Below, one piece after another: positions 12,898-24,600 of a DNA stretch of 64,000 nucleotides (positions are counted from its first letter, which is position 1; every line of letters begins with the position of its first letter). The stretch spans positions 34,098,309 through 34,162,308 of the forward strand of contig NC_023751.2 in the NCBI RefSeq assembly GCF_000499845.2, given 5' to 3'. The notes under the pieces were generated by a model that was given only the letters and a program-made list of their open reading frames with translations, did no database searches and was not told the origin of the DNA. This DNA comes from Phaseolus vulgaris. Lineage: Eukaryota > Streptophyta > Magnoliopsida > Fabales > Fabaceae. A program made the translations under genes and the position numbers.

Positions 12898-14816
12898 TCA
12901 ATGACGTCCACGAACATTACGTGAGCGTCTAGTGTACACCACCACGTCATCTGTCACGCTTTGGGCTAGCCGCAACGCTGCTTTCGTACTCTCATATGTG
13001 TCAGTGCCTGCAGTGACCTGACGACAATCTATCATGTGTTAGAGGATACTAACAATGCGCCTAAATATACCCTGCACCAACTTCAAAATAATTAAACTCT
13101 TCAAATATATTGTTTAATCAAATAACAATAAAAAAAACTTACCGAATGTCCATGGTCATCTTGAGACGAGGGACCTGTCTGCTCAGCATTTGGACTACGA
13201 AGGCGACGACATGGTACAACACTGGGTCGATCTCCAAGCTCACTTCTGCAAATGTATGGGTGTGACACCATCCTAAACCAAGACATGTACTCGAGAACAC
13301 ATGCAGATGGACTAGAAGCAACTGTCAAACCTGTCACCAAATAGTGATAAAATTGCAACCACCTTTGATCAATGACATGTGCATCAGGCCCCTCAACCGG
13401 CATCGGTGATGGTGGAATGCTCTGCTCGTAGCCAAATTGGTGCAACACACGCTTGGCATATGTCTTTGTGATAAGTTGCCCAATCGCAGGTGACCTGAGA
13501 ATAAATAAATAGTCTCAAATGGCCTGCTCAATCTGTAGTCCTCATACGGATTCCAAATGACGTCATCGTGTGTGAGCCCATCCAATTGCACCCGGACATT
13601 ACCAACAACATAAATCTGATGGGCAACAATGTATCGTGTTGTTCGCGGGTGTACCTCGTCATATGAGGGATTAATATCCCTTCTTCCCATGCCCGAGAAG
13701 TGCTAATTAATCCATGCCTGTGTAATTCGATCATATTAATTATAAAAAATTTAATACAAAACATTATGGAATATAACATGTGATTGCTAATTATTTGTAT
13801 GGTTTCATACCTGAATCAGTGTCACATAACTGGCCAACTGTTTGGTGTTAAAGTAGGATGCATCCCGCAAATGCTCATATAAATGTGTAAGTGTTGTTGC
13901 TCCCCATGCGTATCCACAACACATATGTAGATTTTTGAATAACAACAAGTACAAAACAAATATAGAGGTCGCACTTTTATCTGCAAAAATAGTGCATCCA
14001 AGTAGATGCAACAAGTAAGCCCTGGCAGCACACTCCCAAGCCTCTTGAGCACAACACTCCTTGTATATATCTCGGAGCCAGATCAATCGTACCTGGACGC
14101 CTCGACACTGTCTCATCTTAGCCTTCCCACGAGCCTCCTCCACCTCTAGTAACTCAGCTAAAATTGTCGCAACTCTGTTGTACTCCAAGGGCACATATGT
14201 AGGGAATTGACCCAAAATGGGGAGGTGTAAAAGAGATGACACATCATCAAGTGTGATGGTCATCTCACCTACGGGAAGGTGGAAGGAGTTTGTTTCCCCA
14301 TGCCTCCTTTCGACAAAGGCCGAAATCAACCCCTTGTCCCCCACCTCATAACCTATATTGCACAAACTAAACAATTTAGAATTTTGTACAATAGGCTCAA
14401 CATTAGCATGAGGCATCCCAAATTTACGTAATTTTCTACCGTGGGATACTAACTTGAGTTCTCCCCGATCCTAATATAAAATTTGTATATATTCAATATA
14501 ATTAAACAAATTTAAACAATAATTATAAAAGACAATTTAATTTAAGGTTTTTTTGTTCTTACCTCACCCTCTCAGAGCTTAACAGCAACATGGTCAGCAA
14601 AATTTACCAGTAAAGACATATTAGAAGGTCCTCCGGGAACCCCTTCTCCCTGGTCTACTTGGTCATCATCCTGTAATCCTTGTTCATTGTCATTATCAAT
14701 GTGAACATCATCACCAATCCTTTCTTCAACATCACATCACTCTCTTCTATGGACAGATGTCATCGGTCTTCTACGATCATGACCCTAAGATCCACCACCT
14801 CTTGTTTTACAAAACA
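12898..14816 (-). pseudogene. Plant mobile domain (PMD, MAIN-like) gene, disrupted
   Basis: Exons inferred on the minus strand: about 14816-14563 (upstream limit uncertain), 14470-13811, 13717-13143, 13017-12898 (ends VRGRH then TGA). The main exon reads GELKLVSHGRKLRKFGMP..., GDKGLISAFVERRHGETNSF, LPVGEMTITLDDVSSLLHLP and CTIFADKSATS. These are hallmarks of the plant mobile domain found in MAIN/MAIL proteins and in proteins annotated as 'phosphatase 7 long form homolog'. The next exon begins AWIN-stop-HFSGMGRRD, a nonsense change, and has a frameshift near 13475 before KRVLHQFGYEQSIP. Another TGA lies in the first listed exon (VAVKL-stop-EGE), and two more stops sit in its N-terminal part. 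Host PMD proteins act in transposon silencing and RNA processing; this copy is transposon-borne and dead. Confidence 0.82.
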
Positions 14817-14935
14817 ATGTCAATTTCAATTATTTACAGACAATGAATAATATCATCATAACTTGTCTACATAATATAAAATATAAAAAAATATTTTACC
14901 GAAGTTGGTTGGAAAACTAAAAAAAGCACCAATAT

Positions 14936-15165
14936 TACAACTTCTGGATTACACAATCTGGAACCTAATAAAACAAACCTATCGAATTACATAATTCGAA
15001 ACTCAACCCTAAACTATACCAGATTACGTAATCTGGAACTGCTGGAAAACCAAAAACGCTACCGGATTATGTAATCTAGAACTTCTGAAAAACCCATAAC
15101 CTACCAGATTACATAATTTGGAATATAATTCAAAACCCACCGGATTACATAATTTGGTTCCTATT
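14936..15165. repeat. Right subterminal palindrome array (about 6 copies)
   Basis: Copies such as CCAGATTACGTAATCTGGAA (15017-15036 region) and CCGGATTATGTAATCTAGAA repeat the motif of the left array at 8690-9125. Some copies have drifted symmetrically (TCGAATTACATAATTCGAA), so the dyad is better kept than the exact sequence. Confidence 0.72.
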
Positions 15166-15532
15166 GTGTGAAGAACATACATGTTTTTCAAATGCTTTCC
15201 AAATTACATTTCAAAATTAAAATCAGTAAAATTACTAACATGTGAATGAAGAGGGCACTCGTGAATGATGGAGAATGAGAGGCTTAACAAAGATGAAATG
15301 GAAGTGTGAAGGAAAACTTAGAGAATGAGACTTTGAGGGAAGGAGAAAGGTGAAGGAGGTGGGAGGGGGTGGGTGCGGCACTTAGGAGTGAAATGAAAGA
15401 AGGTGAGAAAGAGAAAGTGAGATTAAAGTAGGTTAAACTAATATTTTAATATTTTTACTGAAGGATATAATAGTAAATGTTCTTTTAGTAAGGGTGCCGA
15501 AAGAAGCCATGGAGGCGCAGGGAGAAGCTGTC

Positions 15533-15541
15533 TATAAATAG
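15533..15541. repeat. Target-site duplication (right), TATAAATAG
   Basis: Second copy of the 9-base duplication bounding the MULE; see 8360-8368. Confidence 0.85.
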
Positions 15542-15772
15542 ATATGTGACCCATTCAACAAAGATATTCCTTCCATGCAACAAAAAGAAAAGATAACAAC
15601 CAATAACTTGTTTCAAAACCAAGTGTTGTCCCTCCGATATGTAAATCATACGGTCATAAAGAAGTCCAGAAAAAACCAATAACTTGTTTCAAAATGATAT
15701 GTTCCTTAACGTTAAGTATGTGTAGAAGAAGAACCATTTACTTTGGTTTTTTAATGTTATTGTGTGTACTAG

Positions 15773-17899
15773 TGTAAGGACCGGGAAAAATAGGTTTAGG
15801 GAAGAATTGGTATAATTAAATGACACCTAAATATTATATTATTAAAGTTAAAAGAGCATATAAATAGAAATTCAATTATTCAAGTTTCATTTTAAAAGAA
15901 CGATCATCTTCTAAAAACTCCTTTTTCCTTTTCTCTACCTTCTCTCTAAGATTTTGACCTCCTCACTCATCAATTTGACGATTAGAGTCCGTCATTGGAC
16001 TCCTGAAAGTGAACTCTACAAGTTTGCCCGATCAAAAATCTTAGATAGAGTAAGTTCATTCTTGGCTCATTTTCCTTTGAGTTAATTTTGATCTGATTAG
16101 GTTTGCCTTTAGTTTAATCTTGCACATGATACTTTTATATTCAAAAGTACTCTCTGTTAGCTTAGGATCCTAGTGGTATAGTTAGATTTGTGATCAGGAC
16201 ACTTTGGTGTAGGTTAAGTGACCTTTAAGCTTTTGGTAGATTTCGAGCTCTTAATGAGTATATGCTCAAGTTCAGGTAAGGGAAGTTAGTTTTAAAATTT
16301 CTAATAGAACCTTAGGCTAGAAGATCTAGATATGGGGGTGACATGTCACCAGTCTCAAATTTTCTTGCAGAATTGTCTATTTTAAGAGTTAAGTAATATA
16401 TTGACTGAAAGGGTTGATTTTGAATATTATATAGTGATTTTTAAGGTGAATAAGTTGATGAAAGTGTTGTGATTGAGAATTGAAAGTGTTTGAATGGTAA
16501 TATAAATGAGTTGAATTGTATTTGAATAGTCTGTTGAAGTAATTAAAATGTGATGTTTGATTTAGAAAGCATATATAAGTAGGAACTATCAATGTAATGT
16601 GTAGATTTATAAATTTATGAATTGAATGAAATGTTGGTTTTGAATTTAAACAGATTTATGCAGAAATTTTTTGTATATCTCGCTCAAGCGAGATAATTCT
16701 CGCAAAAGCAAGAATAAAATGGAAAGATAGGGTGTTTTCGGGTCCATTTTTGCTCAAGCGAAAAGGAATCTAACCTAGGCAAGACCTATGATGAAGTTTT
16801 GGGTGATCTCGGGTTGAATCTTGCTCAAGCGAGAGAATTTTTGCTTGAGCAAGACCCATTCTCGCTCAAGCTAGACTCTTTGTAAAAAAAAACTTAAAAT
16901 TTTTATTTTTTTCTTTTAAAGCATAGTTTATTATTGCATATTGTTGTTACGTGAAAATTCTAAATTTTATTTAAAAATATGATTAAATGAACTTAGTTAT
17001 GTGTTTTAGTGAATTTTGAGATATGTTTGAATTGTTTAGAAAGTTTAAAATATGTTATGATCGAATGATGTATTAATGTGAAAATGTGATCAAAACATAG
17101 TATTTTCAGGAAAGAAAATACCGTGTTGAGATTGTTATTAAGGTGCATTGATCTGTCAGGTCTTGGTCCAATGAGACGATCCTGACTTTATTGATATAAT
17201 GGAATCACATAAATGAAGTTATTTAGTTGGTGAGAGTCGATGAATGTTCATATGACTTTTTCTGCGATTTGAAATATAATCTGGTCTTTCAGGTCATATG
17301 AATTTACCCTGTCATACGAGATGATGAGATATTGAGATAATTATGCGCATGACTGTGTGAATTTACAACGAGTAGTATGATAGATGTAAGTCTCATGATT
17401 CTAATTTCAATACGCGAGTCTTCCTAAAGTAAAGTCAACTCTCTATGTGTTGTGAGTCAGTAAAAGTCTGACATGAGAAAGATGAATTATGAATTTTGAT
17501 AGACACTTGATGATTATATGAAATGCATGAGAATTGATGACTTTATGTGAATGTTTAAAGTTGTGTTTATATTATAAGTTTTAAAAATAGCTAGCTTACC
17601 ATTTGATTTGTTTTGTGGTTGTTTTCTTTAATCTATGATGATTGTCTATTTACACAGTACCAAATGATGTTACAGGTGATAGAGCTCCTCAGTGAGAAGC
17701 TGGATGATGAAAATATTTTATTTTATTTTGAATATTTGTTTTAGTTTTATGTAAATATTTAAAGTCTTATGAAGAGATATATGTTTTGAAACATTATATG
17801 AAAGAGTTGTAAAAATATTTGTATTATGTTTATATATTTATTTTAATATTTCATATAGATTATGGTTATTATATGTAGAAAAAATATTGGGATGTTACA
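15773..17899 (+). mobile_element. Solo LTR, 2127 bp (TSD ACTAG), probably Ty3/gypsy
   Basis: It begins TGTAAGGACCGGG and ends GGGATGTTACA, with TGTAA/TTACA terminal inverted repeats. It is flanked by ACTAG at 15768-15772 and 17900-17904. A TATA-like CATATAAATAGA lies near 15858 and a CT-rich leader follows. No pol or gag coding and no second LTR copy was found inside, so it is a solo LTR. Large LTRs with this ending are common in Ogre/Tat-like legume elements; that placement is from memory. The middle carries a cluster of CTCGCTCAAGCGAG-type palindromes. Confidence 0.82.
16679..16874. repeat. Cluster of GCTCAAGC palindromes inside the solo LTR
   Basis: CTCGCTCAAGCGAG (16679-16692) is followed by diverged copies: CTCGCAAAAGCAAG, TTGCTCAAGCGAAA, TTGCTCAAGCGAGA, TTGCTTGAGCAAG and CTCGCTCAAGCTAG. 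The last is at 16861-16874. They sit in an otherwise ordinary AT-rich context and are much more GC-rich than it. Confidence 0.75.
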
Positions 17900-17904
17900 A
17901 CTAG

Positions 17905-18700
17905 TGTATGATAACAATGCATATATGCTTTTTAATTAAGCTTCTTTCCTATATAGCTAATTTCCATTTTACTATGAGGTCATTTTGTTCTTAGTGAGAA
18001 ACTTAAGTTTTTTATCCCTAATTTTGTTTGAAAAAAGTGAATTTGTTTAGTGTTTCATTCTTAGCTAATAGTTTCTCTACTGTATGTGTAATATCTATTG
18101 ATGATCACCTCTTCTCTATATTTTTAATTTTTGAAATAATTTCCTTTTAAATATTTACAAAAGCTATATTCTTTTTTTTTTAGATTTTTTTTTATATTTT
18201 TGTTTTTTTGGTACAATTTTTCTTTCCTTAACTCATAATTTTCTTTTATGAGGATTTTTTGGGGAATTATACTTGTTTTTTTTTTCAAAATTTTGAGTTT
18301 TTTCTTCAAGATTTATATTTTTTAATTTTTTTTGTGTAAGCTTCCAAAATGCATAAAAGTGTTGTTTGAAAGAAGTTTATTATATGCTTAAGTGAGAAAA
18401 GGTAAATTATTAAAGTATACCTCTTTGTAAGGTCATCAGACGATGGTTAAAATGAAATGTAAACTATAAAATATATATGCCTATCCTTTCTTTTCTTTTT
18501 CCTATTAAGATAGATGAAGATTTTCGCATGTTAATACGAGACTATTATTTATGTCTTTTTTTAAGAATTTTTTTTCGCTTGTTCTTTTCTTAATTGAGAC
18601 ACTTTGATCTAATGTGTTCTAGTTTTTTGAAATTATAGCACCTTATTTTTATCGTATCTATCCATGTGGTCTCTTTAGCGGGTTACATAAATTGTCTCGT
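17905..18700. other. AT-rich sequence with long T tracts
   Basis: Dominated by T-rich runs (18120-18340) and short spacers. No gene or element boundary was recognised. Confidence 0.5.
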
Positions 18701-18990
18701 GTTGGAGACTAAGTGGGTCAAGTCATAATCAAATTACAAGGTTTAAGTTGCTACACTTTTAGAAAGAGTTGTACCTTGACTATTAGTAATAACTTTTGGC
18801 TCAATGGTAAGAGCTTAATCCAACAATTGGTATCAGAACCAAAGTTATGAATTTGGTTTCCAATGGGACAATTGCTAAAGGGAGATTGTCACGAGTTGCA
18901 TCAATTGTTTCATGATGAAGGACAAGTAAGTCGAGTCATACTCAAATCGTGGTTATTGAACTAATGTCCTTTTAAATAGAAATAATTGTG
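18700..18990 (+). mobile_element. Dispersed retroelement-like fragment
   Basis: Contains TTGGTATCAGAACC (18826-18839), close to the tRNA-Met primer-binding consensus of LTR elements. Sequence around it (GTGGGTCAAGTCATAATC, CAATGGGACAATTG, GGGAGATTGTCACG) recurs in the tandem block at 47960-48500. No LTR or TSD was found, so only a shared repeat family can be claimed. Confidence 0.4.
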
Positions 18991-20625
18991 CCCCAACTAT
19001 TAATTATAACTTGTATCCTAATGATAAGTATATGATCTTACAATCTCTATCGAACAAGATAGGACATAAATTCTTAGAAGCTTGCCATTGGACACGAGTT
19101 TAATCCATAGAATTATACAAGTGTAAAAATTTGCTTCTAAGAATGTTTGATGAGCATGATCATATACATGGTAAAAGAAGATGAATGAAATTTGAACAAG
19201 GAAAAAATAATTCAATCCAAAAATTGAAAGGAAGAAAAGAGAAAATATGAAGTGGAAAAACTTAGGATCTAATGGAGAAAGTCAAGCCACTTGAAGATGT
19301 TTCAAGATAAGTGTTAAATTGAGTTGCCAGTTGATACAATGATCCAATATAAGACCAAAAAAGAAGATAATATCTCTCATTCAAAGACACTTTAAAATTA
19401 TTCTAGAAATTTAGGGTGTATAGGATTTAAAGCAAACAATTTTCTTTTGCAGGAGATCTTGTTGAAGTTTTATCTCATGAATTTTGAAGATACATATTAA
19501 CACTTCCAGAGTAACATTGTCTAGGTTTTTTTAGGCATGAGGATTTGTCATTTGAGGTTTCCATTCCCATGGCAAGCTTTTGAGAATCATGCCAAATTGG
19601 TCATAGTTGTTAAAGTTGCTTTCCAAAGAATAAGAGAGATGGTTTGGAACTTATTCAACATGCTTGGGATGATCTCATCCTTTTCCATATTAAAGAGCTT
19701 ATATTGCCATGTCAAAGAGACCTAGTTTGTTTCTCTTACTTCAAAGGATCCCTTTTAAGTAATTACAAATGTGACAAGATTCAAAGAATGTTAACATTTT
19801 TTTTCCAGTAATCAAAGTTTATTCCCATAAACAAAGAGAGTTGATTCCCATAAATTATGAAAATATTTCTATATTATAAACTTTAATCAAAAGATTTATC
19901 CTATAAAATACATAAATGAGGATTATAGTCACAAATTATGTATGTGATATTGAAAATAGCAAATGAATCCAGAATACTGCATGGATTGGGCGAAAACACA
20001 TCCTTAGATTCAACAGTTCTCGACTTTCTCTTGTCCAGTTAGATGAAAATTCGACGAATCCAAGGTTTAGAATCATCTTTATTTGCTAAAGAGAATCACA
20101 CAAACTCTGTTTATAATTGTGTAGAGAATGCTTTGATTCAACCAAACATATACTTTTGTTTGAAAAAGTAAAATCATTGGTTTCAGCTTAAGTATAATCT
20201 CATAATCAATTACGCAAAACTAGTCATTACGTGAATATAATACATACGCATTAATTCAGACTTCTTTTCTTGAGATTCTTCTTTAGCCAAATTACCCAAT
20301 TCCGTGTCTAATTTATTCAATTAGTTCAGTTTCAAACTTTTCAAATTCATCCATCACATATCCAATTTCACACAGATTCCAAACCAGCCTATAAACGATA
20401 AGCTCAAAGAATAATAATTAAACAATCAACTTTCACATCCATCATTGTCAAACAAGTACGCGAATTAAGGAAACAAATTATAAGCACTACCTTAAAATAA
20501 TAATCCAATCTCCTTTCCATAATTAATACACAAGGAGTTTTCTGGTTTCATATATATACATATTTATGGTAAGAAAATAAAACCATTTTTGGTTTCATAC
20601 AATAATAATTCAGCAAAATGCAGAC
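18991..20625. other. Intergenic sequence, no gene recognised
   Basis: Moderately AT-rich. Several frames near 19240-19740 give short open stretches (for example 62 codons at 19537-19725) with no recognisable motif. They may be an old retroelement relic. The part next to 20626 probably includes the 3' UTR and terminator of the LOR gene. Confidence 0.4.
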
Positions 20626-21590
20626 TTAGCAGTTGGTCGATTCTCCATAAATGTAATCAAGAACTGCGATGACTCCAAAAACAAAGGTTTGATCCATCCC
20701 AGGTTTCACCACCACATTATACAGATCCTTGCTTTCCATCAATTTCTCCACTTCTTTATTCACTCCAACCTATGTTTAAATGGACCAAACCAAACACATT
20801 TATTACTGTCATGTTATATATATATATATAGTTTGCAGAAAAAACTTTAAAAGACTTGAAAAATTGTACCTGGGCAATTACGTTGCCCCTAATGTCAACA
20901 ATGCTACAGTTCCTATCAGGGAAATAACCCCTGATCTCAAAGTCCCAGCCTTTATTGCTAGCAGCTCTGGGTTCAATGGAGATTCTGATCCCATTGTTCT
21001 TCACAAAACAAGAATTGGGCTCTTTCAAGCTGAAAACCAGGGTCTGTGATCCTTCATAGTTCAGGCTATATCCTTTCCACTTCTTGTAAATGCTAAGGGC
21101 CTCAAACATTCCTCCCTGATCATCACACAGAGTTAACTTCATGTTGCAAATTTTATCATTGCATACCAAATCATTCCCAAGATATAGCAAGTTAAACCAT
21201 CAAACATACACACATTTAGTTTAGCATAGATATATTTGATATATCTAAAGATATATGCATGTAAGAGAGTAATCTTTTCTGACCACCAAAATCTATAGAG
21301 AAACAGAACACGTTGCATGCACACTGTATGAAAAACTTGATAAAGATTATGGATTATGTATATACCTTTCGACGCACGAGAAGCAAAGCATCACCTTCAC
21401 CATCTCTTAGAATCAAGTGTTCCTTTGTGCCATGAATTCCACAGCCATCAACCCTGAAAACAACCCTTTGGCCAGTGCAATCCGTGACTACAAAACCCCC
21501 TCCATTCACCACATGTGGCCTCCTCCTGACCCCTAGCACCGTCTGAGAAGATGAACAGTAGAGTTTGCTAATCACAGGCATCATGCTCAT
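20626..21590 (-). CDS. LURP-one-related (LOR) protein, 204 aa, three exons
   Basis: Exons on the minus strand: 21590-21366 (75 codons), 21115-20870 (82 codons), 20769-20626 (47 codons plus TAA). All junctions are GT-AG and in phase. The protein begins MSMMPVISKLYCSSSQTVLG and keeps LOR/tubby-like features: RRRPHVVNGGGFVVTDCTGQ, HLILRDGEGDALLLVRRK and a C-terminal GMDQTFVFGVIAVLDYIYGE. LOR proteins fold like the tubby C-terminal domain; a few (LURP1) are involved in oomycete resistance, but most have no known function. Length is normal for the family (about 200 aa). It most resembles the LOR6-like subgroup from memory. No lesion was seen. Confidence 0.9.
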
Positions 21591-22060
21591 CTTCCAACCT
21601 TTTAAAATTCTGATATCTATTATTCTACCACCTCACACTCTTCTTAGCTTTCCTCAAATGCAACCCATTTAGTTTTTTTATATACACAAAGCATGGGGCC
21701 TATCATTGCAAGAAATAGTATATTAATAAATGAAAACAAGGTTTTCCTCACTTGTGTAACTAGACTTCTTTGGCTTACCCTTTATAGGTTTGGCAAGTTT
21801 TGACGTATAGGAGATACAATACAAGAATATTACAAGGCATATTATTGGTTCACGTTACTTGCTTGTGGATGTTCACATGTGGATAATTGCTTAAAACCCT
21901 TTTCTCTTTCTCTCTTTCTCTCTTCTCTGACAATTAGCTCAATTGATAGCATGCGTTGGCGTGTTAGAATGCTCTTTTAGTTATGGTTGATTGAATTTCC
22001 ATATGGGGTTTTCAACCTTCCAATGCAAAACCTTCAGATTTCAATCAGAGAAGTTTCAGA
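21591..22060. other. Upstream region of the LOR gene
   Basis: Presumed promoter side of the minus-strand LOR gene. A CT microsatellite-like run (CTCTTTCTCTCTTTCTCTCTT) lies near 21902-21923. No clear TATA assignment was made. Confidence 0.4.
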
Positions 22061-23813
22061 ATGTTGACAAAACCTAAGGTAGATAGTGGTTTTCAAAAGA
22101 CTGTTCGCAAGGTTTTGAATTTCGGTAGAGCTATTATCAAACCTGAAATTCAAGGACGAATATTTGAAATTTTGAAATATACGTACGAATCTTATGCTTT
22201 GATGGAGAAAACATTGACAAAAGCACGTTGGATACCTACATATATGATTCCATGCTTCATAAAAAAAATGGTTATACTTGTTGAAACATCTTACAACATC
22301 TCCGACAAAGCATTTTATTTGCTTTTGGTTAACTCTAAAAAGCTTAAATTTCCAATATTTATCAATTTCTTAATAATAAATTATTTAAATACAAACTATT
22401 GAATAGATAAATAATCATCAGATAATATTTTTTGAGTTAGGTTTGAGTGTTCATATGCAAAAGTAACATAAAAGAACTATCAAATTTTCAACAAGTATCT
22501 CAAGAATACATTTTGGATTATCGTAAAACTAAAGAATGTATAACTTAATGGATTTGGATATAAGGTAATGAAATATTAATACAAATTTGGAACGTGTTGA
22601 TAAATATAACTGTTGCTTAGTAAAATTTAATTTAATTATATAATCCTATTTCGTTGACTTTAGGACCTATACAAATGTAGCATCTTAGGACATAGTTGTC
22701 TGTTTGTGCTGGTGACACGTGGTGGACAGAGTATGCGACGCGTGGAGACGTGGCCAATAGTAATTGTTTTCAGATACTCCAACATTTGGATAAATTTAGA
22801 GAATACGTATGTGGCTATAGATTTTTCATCTTACCAATTTATTCATACAATATTGTTATTTTTCTAATGTTTGGCCAACAAAGTTAAAAATAAAAATAAC
22901 ATTACATGTCACTTGAATTAATTGTGATAATGGGTAATCTCGATCAACATTGACGATAAAATATTACACTAATATTTTTGAATTATTAAAAGTTTTAATA
23001 CTAAAGTAAAATTTTGTATTATGTGCTAATTGAAATATTCTATCAAAATAAAAAAAAATTAATAATTAAAATATGCAATAATTTAAATTAAAAGGCAATT
23101 CAAATTCAATATGTTTTTATTTTTTAAAATTATGATTTTTTTTTTCGTATTAAAGTATAAAATTATAAAAAAAATGTATTCATAGTGTCAATTTTATGAA
23201 ATTGCAAAAAAATGTTATTTTATGTGATAATATAAGTAAATGTATATTTTCCAGAAGCAATTAGGGTTGCCAGAATTTTGATACTTTATTTTGAACTTGT
23301 AGATATTATTACACGTGAAATGAAAGATACAATAGTGAAAAAGATGTTGTGGAGTCTAAATCTGTAATATAAGAATAAATATTCATTTGTTCTTTTAATT
23401 TTTCTTGGCATGGAATATTTTTTTTAGTTCTAGTGATAAGAAGATCTTGGCTTAAATAAATTTTAAGTTCTTTTATGATTTTCTTTTACCCAAGTTAGAA
23501 GTAATAATGTTTTCCTAAAAAAAAATATTGAACTCACAAGAAATTTTTGTTTAAAATTCTAACAGTAATATTCACTAAGTATAAAAATATATGTACAATA
23601 ATTTCATTTGATATTGTCAAGAATTTGCATGAATATGAATTAAAAACAAAGTAAATTAGTAAACGATTTTAATTAAGAAAATTGAAAATGGGGTTAATCA
23701 TTTCCACTCGTCTATAGTTTTAAACATATAACATTTCATCTTGATTGACATTGATGCACATATAAAAATCATTCATATTTTTCGCATACAAAATTATTAA
23801 AATAGGTTCAATA

Positions 23814-23816
<3 letters not shown>
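22061..23816. other. Intergenic sequence with one unexplained ORF (22061-22402)
   Basis: A 113-codon plus-strand ORF (MLTKPKVDSGFQKTVRKVLNF...) at 22061-22402 has no motif I recognise. Its second half turns AT-driven, so it is not called a gene. At 22710-22755 a GC-richer patch holds ACACGTGG and GACGTGGCC, ACGT-core motifs with no downstream gene. The rest is AT-rich. Confidence 0.35.

Positions 23817-23847
<31 letters not shown>
23817..23847. repeat. (TA)n microsatellite
   Basis: About 15 uninterrupted TA units. Confidence 0.9.
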
Positions 23848-23851
<4 letters not shown>

Positions 23852-23939
23852 CCCTAAACCCAATACGTATACATAAATTAAATTGAAATTCGTTAACACG
23901 TAAAAAAAACAAAGCAGAAAACCGATTCCCACCAAAGAA

Positions 23940-24600
23940 AGAGAGAAATAATTGATTTTTTGTGTAGGATAATCAATTTTTTGTGTAGGATAATCGATTA
24001 TCCCTACGCGCCAAAATCGATTATAGATGAGGCAACATCGATAGTGTGTGAAAAACAATTCACAATCGATTTGCATCTGCTCAACATTGATCATGTGATT
24101 ATCCGAATGCATAGTTCTTACTTGAGATATGACGAAATCATCATGCAAAAGCAAACAACCCAACGTCGACCACCACCAACAACCAAACACCACACTGACG
24201 ACCACCGCACACCATCAAGCACTTCTTAAGCAAGAATAAACTCCTCACAACATTGACAACTCACCTTCTCCCTTAACTCACAGCATTCAGAATTCACTTG
24301 TCCTCACTCCCCTCCATTATTTATCACTTCATTAACTCATCAACCACCATAGTCAAACCAACCAATGCATAGTCAATGCACTCAGGAATCTCTGCTGCAT
24401 GGAGAATTTTGTGCATGAAAATCTTTACTCTTGCATGGCATGAAAATTTTGATAACACAAAGGGTAACATAGTAAAAGCAAGGCATTTGTTCGATGTGTC
24501 TTTGCAAATTATCTTACATAATTGGGGATGTCAAAAACAAGTTTCTTTACCTTTCCTTGTCATCTATTCCGTGATAATCAAGGGATCCAAACAGAAATAA
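23940..24600. mobile_element. Possible diverged MULE end with GATAATCGATTATC palindromes
   Basis: A 24-base tandem pair (AATCAATTTTTTGTGTAGGAT and its repeat) precedes GGATAATCGATTATCC (23986-24004 area) and further AATCGATT copies to about 24110. A CACCACCAACAACCAAACACC block follows at 24166-24215, then sequence with ATAGTAAAA near 24468. Palindrome array, GGTGGT/CCACCA block, then outer end is the same order as in the MULE at 8369-15532. No TIR or TSD could be fixed. Confidence 0.3.

Larger units (their letters stand above)
8369..15532. mobile_element. Mutator-like element (MULE), 7164 bp, with MURA-OTU and antisense PMD genes
   Basis: Both ends start GACAGC immediately inside the 9-bp duplication TATAAATAG. 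Inside that, the inverted ends share CGGCAC, then similar stretches such as ACTAAAATTATCCTTAAGTA (left) against ACTATTATATCCTTCAGTA (right, reverse complement). The left end appears to lack about 20 bases present at the right end. Order: left TIR; a GGTGGT-rich block (8490-8590); palindrome array; transposase-OTU pseudogene on plus, interrupted by a solo LTR; PMD pseudogene on minus; second palindrome array; G-rich block (15240-15420); right TIR. Coding regions contain several stops and frameshifts, so this copy is not autonomous now. Confidence 0.88.

Noticed and set aside
13101..13448. 115-codon ORF as an independent gene
   Set aside because: It is the third exon part of the PMD pseudogene after a frameshift.
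22061..22402. 113-codon ORF as a host gene
   Set aside because: No motif, an AT-driven C-terminal half and no promoter or exon structure that could be supported.
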